From the NCBI RefSeq assembly GCF_036263595.1, contig NZ_DATAGQ010000242.1:10099-74098 (forward strand): 64,000 nucleotides of DNA, given 5' to 3'. Source of the stretch: Geminicoccus sp036263595. GTDB lineage: Bacteria; Pseudomonadota; Alphaproteobacteria; Geminicoccales; Geminicoccaceae. Position numbers and translations under genes: made by a program. The notes beneath the pieces were generated by a model that saw nothing but the letters and a program-made list of their open reading frames with translations, searched no databases and was not told the DNA's origin. Shown here one piece after another: positions 16,598 through 24,099 of this stretch; position 1 is the first letter of the stretch; each line of letters opens with the position of its first letter.

Positions 16598-16981
16598 ATG
16601 GCTCGTTCATCCGTTATCGTCGCCACCCTGGCCGTTCTGTGCGCGCCGCCCGCGCTGGCAGCCGAGATGCCCGATCTCGTCGGCACCTGGACCGGCGTCG
16701 GGCCAGCCGTCAGCGTCAGCGATGGCTGGCAGACCGACCGCCCGGCCACCCTGGTCATCACCGAGCAGCAAGGTGCGGTCTTCAAGGGACAGTATATGTG
16801 GCCCAACGACGAGGAGCCGACGGTCGGCGTGATCAGGCAGGACGGCAAGACCATCCTCACCAGCGGCACGCTCGGCAGCAACCTCCATATGCTGACCGGG
16901 CCGGATGAGATGGAAGCCTGCTACATCGAGGGTGGCGACGACGCGATCGCGGTCTGCCGGATCCTGAAGCGCACGAAGTAG
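16598..16981 (+). CDS. Small secreted protein of unknown function
   Basis: A 127-residue protein with a Sec signal peptide (MARSSVIVATLAVLCAPPAL, cleavage near LAAEM) and a mature part of about 105 residues. The mature part begins DLVGTWTG and has alternating hydrophobic residues suggesting a small beta-rich fold. Two cysteines (CYIEGG and AVCRIL) lie near the C-terminus and could form a disulfide. GGGAG stands eight bases before the ATG. I do not recognise the family. A degenerate copy lies directly upstream. Confidence 0.75.
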   Translation: MARSSVIVATLAVLCAPPALAAEMPDLVGTWTGVGPAVSVSDGWQTDRPATLVITEQQGAVFKGQYMWPNDEEPTVGVIRQDGKTILTSGTLGSNLHMLTGPDEMEACYIEGGDDAIAVCRILKRTK

Positions 16982-17060
16982 GCGCCACGCCAGCGTCCGA
17001 TGTTGCGGCCGGATGCGCTTCGCCTACGATCCGCCCGTGGATCTTGGGGGAGGATGCGGC

Positions 17061-18152
17061 ATGGCACCGGTGAAGGTACTTGTGGTCGGCGTGGGCAACA
17101 TGGGGGTGAGCCACGCCAAGGCCTACCAGAAGCTGGACGGGTTCGAGCTGGTCGGCCTGATGAGCCGGACCATCAAGGCCAGAAAGGACAAGCTGCCCGC
17201 CGAGCTGCAGGGCGTGCCGCTCTTCGAGGACTATGAGGAGGCGCTGGCGGCAGCGAAGCCGGATGCCGTTTCAATCAACACCTACCCCAATACCCATGCC
17301 GAGTTCGCGATCCGGGCCATGGAAGCCGGCGCGCACGTGTTCATGGAAAAGCCGATCGCGACCACCCACGAGGACGCCCTCCGGGTGGTCGCCAAGGCCA
17401 GGGAGACCAACCGCAAGCTGGTGCTGGGCTACATCCTGCGGGTGCATCCGGCCTGGGCAAAGTTCGTCGAGATCGGCCGCACGCTCGGCAAGCCGCTGGT
17501 CATGCGGATGAACCTGAACCAGCAGTCGTCGGGCGAGGCCTGGCCCTGGCACAAGGCGCTGATGGAGAGCCTGACCCCGATCGTCGACTGCGGCGTCCAT
17601 TATGTCGACGTGATGTGCCAGCTGACCCGGGCCAAGCCGGTGCGCGTCCACGGCATCGGCGCGAAGCTCTCGTCGGAAACGAAGGTGCAGAACTACGGGC
17701 ACCTCCACGTCCAGTTCGATGACGGCTCGGTCGGCTGGTACGAGGCAGGCTGGGGCCCGATGATGTCCGAGGTGGCCTATTTCGTGAAGGACATCGTGGG
17801 GCCGAAAGGCTCGGCCAGCATCGCCTACAAGCCGCAGGAAGGGCAGAGCGAGGCGAAGCCGGACAAGATCTCCGACAGCGCCGACATCGACCAGCACACC
17901 AAGACCAACGCTATCAAGCTGCACCACGCCGAACTGGACGAGAACAACCACTTCAAGCGGCCGGACGAGTGGATCTCCACCGAGGACGAGCCGACGCACC
18001 AGGATCTGTGCGACCGCGAGCAGGCATGGTTCCTGAAGACGATCGTGGAGGACATCGACCTGACGGAATCGATGGACGACGCGGTCAACAGCCTGAAGAT
18101 CGTGCTGGCGGCGCAGCAGTCGATTGACGAGAAGCGGGCGGTGGAGCTGTGA
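17061..18152 (+). CDS. Gfo/Idh/MocA family oxidoreductase
   Basis: A 363-residue dehydrogenase with Rossmann motif VLVVGVGNMGVSHA at the N-terminus, the family signature FMEKPIATTHED near residue 95, and a putative catalytic segment IVDCGVHYVDVM near residue 178. The C-terminal part is acidic and unusual for sugar dehydrogenases. The ATG at 17061 is preceded by GGAGG nine bases upstream; a longer in-frame start at 17013 lacks one. The substrate is unknown. Its stop overlaps the possible GTG of the HNH gene. Confidence 0.87.
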   Translation: MAPVKVLVVGVGNMGVSHAKAYQKLDGFELVGLMSRTIKARKDKLPAELQGVPLFEDYEEALAAAKPDAVSINTYPNTHAEFAIRAMEAGAHVFMEKPIATTHEDALRVVAKARETNRKLVLGYILRVHPAWAKFVEIGRTLGKPLVMRMNLNQQSSGEAWPWHKALMESLTPIVDCGVHYVDVMCQLTRAKPVRVHGIGAKLSSETKVQNYGHLHVQFDDGSVGWYEAGWGPMMSEVAYFVKDIVGPKGSASIAYKPQEGQSEAKPDKISDSADIDQHTKTNAIKLHHAELDENNHFKRPDEWISTEDEPTHQDLCDREQAWFLKTIVEDIDLTESMDDAVNSLKIVLAAQQSIDEKRAVEL

Positions 18153-18559
18153 CATCAGTGGGCAGTGCCACTGTGAAAAACGCACAGCCGACACCGATCC
18201 GCGATCAAGCAAAGGCCCGCCAGGTTCTTAACGAGCACTATCCTTTTAAGTGCTGCGCGGTGTGCGGCTTACAACTCGCCACCTGCTTGACCGTCGCCCA
18301 CCTTGACCACGACGCCGGGAACAATTCTCCCGACAACTTGGCCCGTCTATGCCAGACGCACCATTGGATGTATGATGCTGGGCTGTATCCGCTGGAGGCG
18401 ATCAGGCCCCTACAAGCTCATTGGCAAGCCGTTCGTGGCGAGCCAAGTCATAAGGCCAGGATGAAGGATGCCGGCGCAAAGGCAGCCCTCACGCGAAAGC
18501 GGAGCGCCGCCGCCAGAAAGGCTGCCGAGACGCGCCGGCTCAATGCCACGAACCCGTGA
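18149..18559 (+). CDS. HNH-type zinc-finger nuclease-like protein
   Basis: A 136-residue protein with an HNH-like core: CCAVCG near residue 36, then HLDHDAGNNSPDNLARLCQT and the closing HHWMYDAG near residue 75. The two cysteine pairs probably bind zinc and the histidines metal. The C-terminal third is lysine/arginine/alanine rich and may bind nucleic acid. HNH proteins of this size act as stand-alone nucleases or belong to mobile elements; the role here is unknown. The DNA is visibly richer in A and T than its neighbours, which suggests acquisition. The GTG start overlaps the preceding stop by four bases; a later GTG is possible. Confidence 0.72.
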   Translation: MTSVGSATVKNAQPTPIRDQAKARQVLNEHYPFKCCAVCGLQLATCLTVAHLDHDAGNNSPDNLARLCQTHHWMYDAGLYPLEAIRPLQAHWQAVRGEPSHKARMKDAGAKAALTRKRSAAARKAAETRRLNATNP

Positions 18560-18727
18560 AGGTCAGCGCATAATAATGGTCAAGAATCTTCAGATCACAA
18601 TCGTCTACTAGCGCATCGCTGATCTAGCCGCCTCCGGTACTACCCCAACTTCAAATTGGGACGCTATTGACCAATTGCCGTCGAGCCGATTGACCAAGTA
18701 CGTTCACTATTTGGCTGGAAGTACGAT

Positions 18728-18752
18728 TGATGCGCTCGGTTGCGGCGCATCA
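18728..18752. repeat. Inverted repeat, 8-bp arms
   Basis: TGATGCGC at 18728-18735 pairs with GCGCATCA at 18745-18752 around a nine-base loop TCGGTTGCG. First of three consecutive long hairpins in the intergenic stretch. Confidence 0.7.
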
Positions 18753-18780
18753 GTGACGATCGCGCGCTATGATCATTGCC

Positions 18781-18809
18781 AGCGGCAAGCCGCCGTTGCG
18801 CTTGCCGCT
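18781..18809. repeat. Inverted repeat, 9-bp arms
   Basis: AGCGGCAAG at 18781-18789 pairs perfectly with CTTGCCGCT at 18801-18809. The loop ends in GTTGCG, as does the loop of the preceding hairpin. No T-run follows on either strand, so it is not a typical terminator. Confidence 0.7.
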
Positions 18810-18847
18810 CCCTCTCGAATCCGACATCTAAAGCCCCAGAATCGAAC

Positions 18848-18873
18848 AGGCCGCCTCCTAGCGGAAGCGGCCT
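18848..18873 (-). terminator. Hairpin downstream of the 21-codon reading frame
   Basis: AGGCCGC at 18848-18854 pairs with GCGGCCT at 18867-18873. One mismatch follows, then three further pairs close a TAGC loop. Read on the minus strand it lies 52 bases beyond the stop of the mini-ORF and is followed by GTTCGATTCT, so it may end that transcript. It could also work for the HNH gene on the plus strand. Confidence 0.5.
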
Positions 18874-18925
18874 GCCGAGATACTGCGTCAGTGCCCAGTT
18901 ACGGGCGTGGCATGAACGACGTCAG

Positions 18926-18991
18926 TCAGTGGCTCACGAGGAACGTGATCGACGTCACCACAGTCGTAACGGACACCCGAACGCTCGACAT
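18926..18991 (-). CDS. Possible 21-residue micropeptide with an extended Shine-Dalgarno
   Basis: ATG at 18991 to TGA at 18926 encodes 21 residues, begins MSSVRVSVTTVV and ends FLVSH. It is rich in valine, serine and threonine, with one arginine. It would be too short to notice except that the 16 bases immediately upstream form an almost complete complement to the 16S rRNA 3' end, and a hairpin follows. The composition suggests a beta-strand or membrane-inserting peptide, or a leader peptide; I recognise no family. A leader role is doubtful because no minus-strand gene follows within the next 10 kb upstream-to-downstream order (the next minus gene is at 13081-15883). Existence of the product is inferred from the ribosome-binding site only. 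Confidence 0.4.
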   Translation of the reverse strand: MSSVRVSVTTVVTSITFLVSH

Positions 18992-18992
18992 C

Positions 18993-19008
18993 GGATCACC
19001 TCCTTTCC
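18993..19008 (-). promoter_or_regulatory. Extended Shine-Dalgarno sequence
   Basis: On the minus strand the sequence is GGAAAGGAGGTGATCC, ending one base before the ATG at 18991. Core AGGAGG is seven bases from the start, which is ideal. Known 16S rRNA tails end GGATCACCTCCTTTCT, so 15 of 16 bases can pair. Such long complementarity is rarely found by chance and is not seen at other genes in this window. Confidence 0.65.
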
Positions 19009-19140
19009 TGGTTGCTAACTGCCCCCAGTCAGACATGCGTGGGATGGCTTGTCAACGCAGGAGGACAGCCTGCGGCCTTTCCGGATGCCGGAGAGGCCGC
19101 TATCTGCTCTTTGCGCAACAGGCCCTGGGGAGGCGCCGGC

Positions 19141-20337
19141 ATGACGAAGGCTTACGTGGCCGGGACCCTCGATACGAAGGGCCCGGAGATGCGCTACCTG
19201 CGCGACCTGATCCAGGCAGCGGGCGTACCCGCCGTGCTGGTGGATGTCGGGACCGCCAGCGGCGGCGAAGGCGCTGATGTCACGGCGCGCGAGGTGGCGG
19301 CGTGCCATCCCGGCGGCGAGGCGGCGGTGTTCACCGGCGACCGGGGCAGTGCCGTCGCGGCCATGGCAGACGCGTTCGCGCGGTTCGTGGCGGGCCGGCA
19401 GGACCTTGGCGGGCTGATCGGCGGCGGCGGGTCCGGCAACACCAACATCGTGTCGGCGGGGATGCGGGCGCTGCCGGTGGGCGTGCCCAAGCTGCTGGTC
19501 AGCACGCTGGGGTCGGGTGACGTGCGGCCCTATGTCGGCGCGTCCGACATCTGCATGATGAACGCAGTGACCGACGTCCAGGGGATCAACTCGATCAGCC
19601 GCACCGTGCTGGGCAATGCCGCCCATGCGCTGGCCGGGATGATGAAATGGTCCATCCCTGTCCCTGCCCAGGCGGACAGGCCGGCCGTGGCGCTCTCGAT
19701 GTTCGGGGTGACCACGCCCTGCGTGCAGGCGGTGGCCAAGGCGCTGGAGGACCGGTTCGACTGCCTCGTCTTCCATGCGACCGGCGCAGGCGGCCAGGCG
19801 ATGGAGAAGCTGATCGACAGCGGGCTGGTACGCGCGGTCATCGACGTGACCACCACCGAGATCGCCGACGAGCTGGTGGGCGGCATCCTCTCGGCCGGCC
19901 CGGAACGGCTGGACGCGATCATCCGCACGCGCACGCCCTGGATCGGCTCGGTCGGGGCGCTGGACATGGTGAATTTCGGGCCGCGGGCTAGCGTGCCGGC
20001 GAAGTTCGAGGACCGGCTGCTCTATGTCCACAACCCGACGGTGACGCTCATGCGGACGACGCCGGAGGAGAACACCCGGATCGGCCGGTGGATCGTGGGG
20101 AAGATCAACCGGATGGAAGGGCCGGTCCGGTTCTTCCTGCCGCTGGGCGGCGTCTCGGTGATCGACGTGCCGGGCATGCCGTTCCACGATCCGGCGGCCG
20201 ACCAAGCCCTGTTCGACGCGATCCGGTCGGGCTGGCAGGAGGCGCCGAACCGGCGGCTGGTCGAACTGCCGCATGCGCTGAACGACCCGGCCTTCGCCCA
20301 AGCACTGGTCGATGCATTCCACGAGATCACTGGCTGA
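19141..20337 (+). CDS. Tm-1-like ATP-binding (UPF0261) protein
   Basis: A 398-residue member of the UPF0261 family, the N-terminal half of the plant Tm-1 resistance protein. The start MTKAYVAGTLDTKGPEMRYL and the glycine-rich LGGLIGGGGSGNTNIVS near residue 100 are typical, as are DMVNFGPRASVP and VRFFLPLGGVSVID toward the C-terminus. Structures of the family show ATP binding, but the reaction is unknown. GGGGAGG precedes the ATG at 19141. It is followed after 10 bases by the TIM-barrel gene that corresponds to the other half of Tm-1. Confidence 0.88.
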   Translation: MTKAYVAGTLDTKGPEMRYLRDLIQAAGVPAVLVDVGTASGGEGADVTAREVAACHPGGEAAVFTGDRGSAVAAMADAFARFVAGRQDLGGLIGGGGSGNTNIVSAGMRALPVGVPKLLVSTLGSGDVRPYVGASDICMMNAVTDVQGINSISRTVLGNAAHALAGMMKWSIPVPAQADRPAVALSMFGVTTPCVQAVAKALEDRFDCLVFHATGAGGQAMEKLIDSGLVRAVIDVTTTEIADELVGGILSAGPERLDAIIRTRTPWIGSVGALDMVNFGPRASVPAKFEDRLLYVHNPTVTLMRTTPEENTRIGRWIVGKINRMEGPVRFFLPLGGVSVIDVPGMPFHDPAADQALFDAIRSGWQEAPNRRLVELPHALNDPAFAQALVDAFHEITG

Positions 20338-20347
20338 AGAGACATCC

Positions 20348-21184
20348 ATGCCCCGTTTCGAACGTTCAGCACTGCTCGAGCGCTTCCGCGACCTCGTGGC
20401 GAAGAAGATCCCGATCGTGGGTGGCGGCGCCGGTACCGGCCTGTCCGCCAAGTGCGAGGAGGCCGGCGGGATCGACCTGATCGTCATCTACAATTCCGGG
20501 CGCTACCGCATGGCCGGGCGCGGGTCGCTGGCCGGCATGCTGTCCTACGGCAATGCCAACGACATCGTCGTCGACATGGCACGCGAGGTGCTGCCGGTCG
20601 TGAAGAAGACGCCGGTGCTGGCGGGCGTGAACGGCACGGACCCGTTCATGATCCGCGACAAGTTCCTGCGCGACCTGAAGGACATGGGCTTTTCCGGCAT
20701 CCAGAACTTCCCGACCGTCGGCCTGTTCGACGGGCGGATCCGGGTGAACCTGGAAGAGACCGGGATGGGCTACGGCCTCGAGGTGGACCTGGTCCAGGCG
20801 GCGCACGAACTGGACATGCTGACCACGCCCTACGTGTTCAACGAGGACGAGGCGGTCGCGATGACCAAGGCGGGGGCCGACATCATCGTCGTCCATTTCG
20901 GGCTCACCACCGGCGGGACCATCGGGGCGGAGACGGCGGTGACGCTGGAGGAGACGCCGGGGCTGATCGACCAGTGGGCGAAAGCGGCACGAAAGGTCCG
21001 CAAGGACGTGATCGTCCTTTGCCATGGCGGGCCGATCTCGGAGCCTGAGGACGCCCAGTACGTTCTGTCCCGCACGAGCCACTGCAACGGCTTCTACGGT
21101 GCCTCCTCGATGGAACGCCTGCCGACCGAGCGGGCGCTCACCGAGCAGACCAGGAAGTTCAAGGCGGTCACCTTCGGCGGGTAG
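20348..21184 (+). CDS. TIM-barrel (phosphoenolpyruvate hydrolase-like) protein
   Basis: A 278-residue TIM-barrel protein of the family annotated as phosphoenolpyruvate hydrolase-like, equal to the C-terminal half of plant Tm-1. Marks are PIVGGGAGTGLSAKCEEAGG at residue 20, VIYNSGRYRMAGRGSLAG, and the C-terminal GFYGASSMERLPTE. The reaction has not been shown for this group; C-C bond hydrolysis or lyase chemistry is a guess from the fold. It is separated by 10 bases from the UPF0261 gene and by four from the ABC exporter. Confidence 0.87.
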   Translation: MPRFERSALLERFRDLVAKKIPIVGGGAGTGLSAKCEEAGGIDLIVIYNSGRYRMAGRGSLAGMLSYGNANDIVVDMAREVLPVVKKTPVLAGVNGTDPFMIRDKFLRDLKDMGFSGIQNFPTVGLFDGRIRVNLEETGMGYGLEVDLVQAAHELDMLTTPYVFNEDEAVAMTKAGADIIVVHFGLTTGGTIGAETAVTLEETPGLIDQWAKAARKVRKDVIVLCHGGPISEPEDAQYVLSRTSHCNGFYGASSMERLPTERALTEQTRKFKAVTFGG

Positions 21185-21188
21185 ACGA

Positions 21189-23006
21189 TTGAACGCAGAA
21201 AGAGCCGAGCCGTTCTGGACCAGCCTGTGGGATTCCGGGAAGGTCGTCTGGGGACTGTTGAGCTGGCGGCAACGCTGGCGGGTCGTGGCCGTGGTGAGCC
21301 TCGTGTCGCTGGGCTCGGCCTTCCATGCGGTCGCACCCCTGGCACTGGGCCATACGGTCGATGACCTGACGGCGGCGGACCTCACCGGCGCCACCGTGGC
21401 CGTCCTGGCCTATGCCGCTCTCCTGAGCCTCGGGCGGGCGTCCTGGCACGGCATGTACTACCTCTATGGTGGCGTCATGCGCTTCGTCGAGCGGACACTC
21501 GCCCAGCAGACCTACGCGCATGTCCTGGACCTGCCCCATGCCTTCCATCTCGGCCGGCGCACCGGCGAGCTGAACCGCACCGTGTCCGACGGGCTGCTGG
21601 GCTGGCGGCGGATGCTGGACGCCATGGTCCACTCGGTCCTGCCCTTCGTGGTCGAGGTGGGCGCCACGCTCGCGGTGCTGCTGACGGTGGACATCCCGAC
21701 CAACATCCTGCTCGTGCTGGTCGCGTTCATGGCCGCCTACGGCTTCGTGTTCTACTGGGGCCTGGCCGAGCAGCGGCAGCGGCATCTCGCGGCATCGACC
21801 GGCGACGCGGAGGCGATGGGCGTGGCCACCGACGCGCTGCTCAACCACGAGACGGTCAAGCTGTTCGGGCGGAGCACCCGGATCATTCGGCAGCTGGAAG
21901 ATTCGCTGGAGCGTGGCTCCTCCGCCTGGCGCGGCTACTATCGGATCCATTCGAGCGTGGGGGTACTGCTGGCCCTGATCTTCGGCGCGGCCCTGGGGGC
22001 GGCCCTGTTCCTGGCGGCGCGCGAGACGGCGGCAGGGCGGCTCAGTCCTGGGGGCTTCGTGCTCGTCAACGCCTATGTGCTGCAGGTGATCGGGCCGGTG
22101 GAGCGGCTGGGGCACATGGCCCGCGAGTTCACCCAGGCGCTCGACCTGACCCGGCGCCTGCGCCGCCTGATGGGCGAACCCACCGAGACGGCCCTGTCCT
22201 CGGGCACGCGCGCGCTTCCGGCCGGCGGACCTGTCGACGTGCGGATGGAGGGGCTGACCTTCGGCTACGATCCGAGGCGACCGGTGCTGCGCGGCATCGA
22301 CCTGCACCTGCCGGCCGGCAGGACGCTGGCGGTGGTCGGGCGGAGCGGGTCGGGCAAGTCGACGCTGGCCCGGATGCTGTTCCGCCTCTACCAGCCGACA
22401 GGTGGCCGCCTCCTGATCGACGGTCTGCCGATCGAGGAGATCGCGCTGGCGAGCCTGCGCGATGCCATCGCCGTCGTCCCGCAGGACACCGTGCTGTTCC
22501 ACGACACGCTGGCCAGCAACGTGGCATTCGGCAGGCCGGAGGCCACGCCGGACGAGGTCGCGGAGGCGGCGCGGATCGCTGGGCTGGACCGGGTCGTGGC
22601 CGCCCTGCCGGATGGCTGGAACACGATCGTGGGCGAGCGCGGCCTCAGGCTCTCGGGCGGCGAGAAGCAGCGCGTCGCGATCGCGCGGGCGGTGCTCAAG
22701 CATCCGCGCCTGTTCATCCTGGACGAGGCGACGTCCTCGCTCGACACGCGGACCGAGCAGATGATCCAGGAGAGCCTGACCAGGGCCTCGCATGGAGTGA
22801 CGACGCTGATCATCGCCCATCGCCTGTCCACGGTGCGGGACGCGGACGAGATCGTCGTGCTGGATGAAGGCAGGGTGATCGAGCGGGGCAGCCACGACCT
22901 GCTGCTGGCCAAGGGCGGCAGCTATGCGGCCTTGTGGCGCGCGCAGCAGGAAGAGGCCGACCGGCAGGAGCGCGCCGACGAGGCCCAGGCGATCTCGCTG
23001 GGCTAG
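21189..23006 (+). CDS. ABC exporter, ATM1/MsbA-type fused permease-ATPase
   Basis: A 605-residue half-transporter. Five or six membrane helices lie in residues 25-330, followed by an ATPase domain with Walker A GRSGSGKST near residue 385, signature LSGGEKQRVAIARA near residue 488, Walker B LFILDEATSSLD near residue 510, and the switch histidine in IIAHRLSTV. It resembles the heavy-metal/glutathione-conjugate exporter branch. The proposed TTG start at 21189 is four bases after the preceding stop; no ATG lies close, so the start is less certain. Its TAG overlaps the stop of the convergent T2SS operon. Confidence 0.85.
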   Translation: MNAERAEPFWTSLWDSGKVVWGLLSWRQRWRVVAVVSLVSLGSAFHAVAPLALGHTVDDLTAADLTGATVAVLAYAALLSLGRASWHGMYYLYGGVMRFVERTLAQQTYAHVLDLPHAFHLGRRTGELNRTVSDGLLGWRRMLDAMVHSVLPFVVEVGATLAVLLTVDIPTNILLVLVAFMAAYGFVFYWGLAEQRQRHLAASTGDAEAMGVATDALLNHETVKLFGRSTRIIRQLEDSLERGSSAWRGYYRIHSSVGVLLALIFGAALGAALFLAARETAAGRLSPGGFVLVNAYVLQVIGPVERLGHMAREFTQALDLTRRLRRLMGEPTETALSSGTRALPAGGPVDVRMEGLTFGYDPRRPVLRGIDLHLPAGRTLAVVGRSGSGKSTLARMLFRLYQPTGGRLLIDGLPIEEIALASLRDAIAVVPQDTVLFHDTLASNVAFGRPEATPDEVAEAARIAGLDRVVAALPDGWNTIVGERGLRLSGGEKQRVAIARAVLKHPRLFILDEATSSLDTRTEQMIQESLTRASHGVTTLIIAHRLSTVRDADEIVVLDEGRVIERGSHDLLLAKGGSYAALWRAQQEEADRQERADEAQAISLG

Positions 23007-23536
23007 GGGCTCAGGGCGCCGACCGGCTCGAGCGTGAGCTCGGTCGCGCTCTCGCCCTTCACCATCAGGACGCGCTGGCGGTTGATGGCGCCCACGGTCC
23101 AGCTCTCCACCCGGTCGCCGCGGCGCACGCGCACAAACGAGCCGTTGGTCGCGGCCAGCAACGCGGTGATCCGGCCACCTTCCTGCACCGTGCCGACCAG
23201 TCGGTAGCGATCGGCGATATTGTCCTCGGGCGGCGGCGGCAGGGCGCTGTCCTCCGGCGGCGGCGGCTCCTCCTCGACCGAGCTCATGCCGGGCGGCCGG
23301 CGGGTCGCCGCGAACAGCGGATGGTCGATCATCGCCGAGAAGGTCTCGATCGGCGGCAGCTCGCGCGGCGTCGCGTTCGCTCCCGCTCCGGCCGGCTGCC
23401 CGCCGCCGGCCGGGATCTCGCGGCGGCTGACGGCGGCAATGGGCGCCTCTTCCTCGCCCGAGGTCCACCAGAGCCAGACCAGGATGGGCAAGGCCAGCAG
23501 GACGAGGCCGATCGTGACCGGGCTGACACCCTTCAT
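23003..23536 (-). CDS. Type II secretion GspC-like inner-membrane protein
   Basis: A 177-residue protein with one N-terminal membrane helix (residues 7-24, VTIGLVLLALPILVWLWW), a proline-rich linker, and a C-terminal domain of about 70 residues (RYRLVGTVQEGGRITALLAA onward, with FVRVRRGDRVESWTVGAI). The latter resembles the homology region of GspC/PilP that contacts the secretin. In E. coli-type clusters GspC is first; here it is the last gene, so a GspN-like role is an alternative. The ATG overlaps the gspM stop by four bases. Confidence 0.65.
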   Translation of the reverse strand: MKGVSPVTIGLVLLALPILVWLWWTSGEEEAPIAAVSRREIPAGGGQPAGAGANATPRELPPIETFSAMIDHPLFAATRRPPGMSSVEEEPPPPEDSALPPPPEDNIADRYRLVGTVQEGGRITALLAATNGSFVRVRRGDRVESWTVGAINRQRVLMVKGESATELTLEPVGALSP

Positions 23537-24099
23537 GGCGGGGCCTCCGACCGCATCCAGCCGACGATCTCGGCCGCGATCTGGACGTCGCCCTGCCAGG
23601 GGTTCGACGTGTCGTCCATGTTCTGTTCGGCCGTCACGTCCAGGCGGTCGACCACGAGCACGGGTGACGAGGTCTCGATGCGGTAGAGGAACTCGCGCAG
23701 CATGAGCGAATCGCCGTTGAAGGTGACCCGGATCGGAACGGCGGTGAACCCGTCCTCCGCATGGGTGGGCAGGAGTTCCGCCGAACGCAGCTCCCCGCCT
23801 GACATCAGCACCGTGTTGCCGACGAGCTCCTGGATGATGCCGCCGGCCAGAGACGGGCTTTCCGCCTCGATCGTTCCCTGCAGTTCCGGGATCTCATCCG
23901 CCTGCGCCGTGCGAAGGCGTTCCGCCAGTTCGGCATGGGAAACGCGCAGGCGGGTTTCCGATTCGGCCAGCTTGCGGTGCTGGCGGTCGATCAGCCAGAG
24001 CGGCGTCACGATTGATCCGATGGCGGCCGCCACCACACAGGCGAGGATGGCTAGCGCCAGAACACGAGCGATGCCCGGACGCTGGAGGAGAGCGTTCAC
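23533..24099 (-). CDS. gspM: Type II secretion system protein M
   Basis: A 188-residue inner-membrane protein with a single N-terminal helix (residues 12-35). A helical segment of about 60 residues follows, then a small ferredoxin-like periplasmic domain (GDSLMLREFLYRIETSSPVL). GspM partners GspL to anchor the assembly platform. Its start overlaps the gspL stop by four bases. The sequence is diverged, so the call rests on length, topology and position. Confidence 0.8.
   Translation of the reverse strand: MNALLQRPGIARVLALAILACVVAAAIGSIVTPLWLIDRQHRKLAESETRLRVSHAELAERLRTAQADEIPELQGTIEAESPSLAGGIIQELVGNTVLMSGGELRSAELLPTHAEDGFTAVPIRVTFNGDSLMLREFLYRIETSSPVLVVDRLDVTAEQNMDDTSNPWQGDVQIAAEIVGWMRSEAPP

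Larger units (their letters stand above)
18560..18925. other. Gene-free, A+T-richer stretch with serial hairpins
   Basis: No convincing reading frame. It contains a direct repeat ATTGACCAA (18666-18674 and 18689-18697), a small CCCAA/TTGGG hairpin near 18651-18662, and three longer hairpins listed separately. The composition resembles the HNH gene and not the flanking metabolic genes. Confidence 0.5.

Noticed and set aside
18961..19008. Possible fragment of 16S rRNA (AGTCGTAAC followed by GGATCACCTCCTTTC)
   Set aside because: Only the last 15 bases and a short AGTCGTAAC match, the spacing differs by about five bases, and the bases between do not match. The extended Shine-Dalgarno reading on the other strand explains the signal better.
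18675..19277. A 200-codon plus-strand frame across the hairpin region
   Set aside because: It covers all three hairpins and then runs out of frame into the UPF0261 gene; no ribosome-binding site and shadow-like composition.
21168..23468. A 766-codon minus-strand frame across the ABC exporter
   Set aside because: It runs through the exporter ATPase motifs and into the T2SS gene in another frame; composition is shadow-like.
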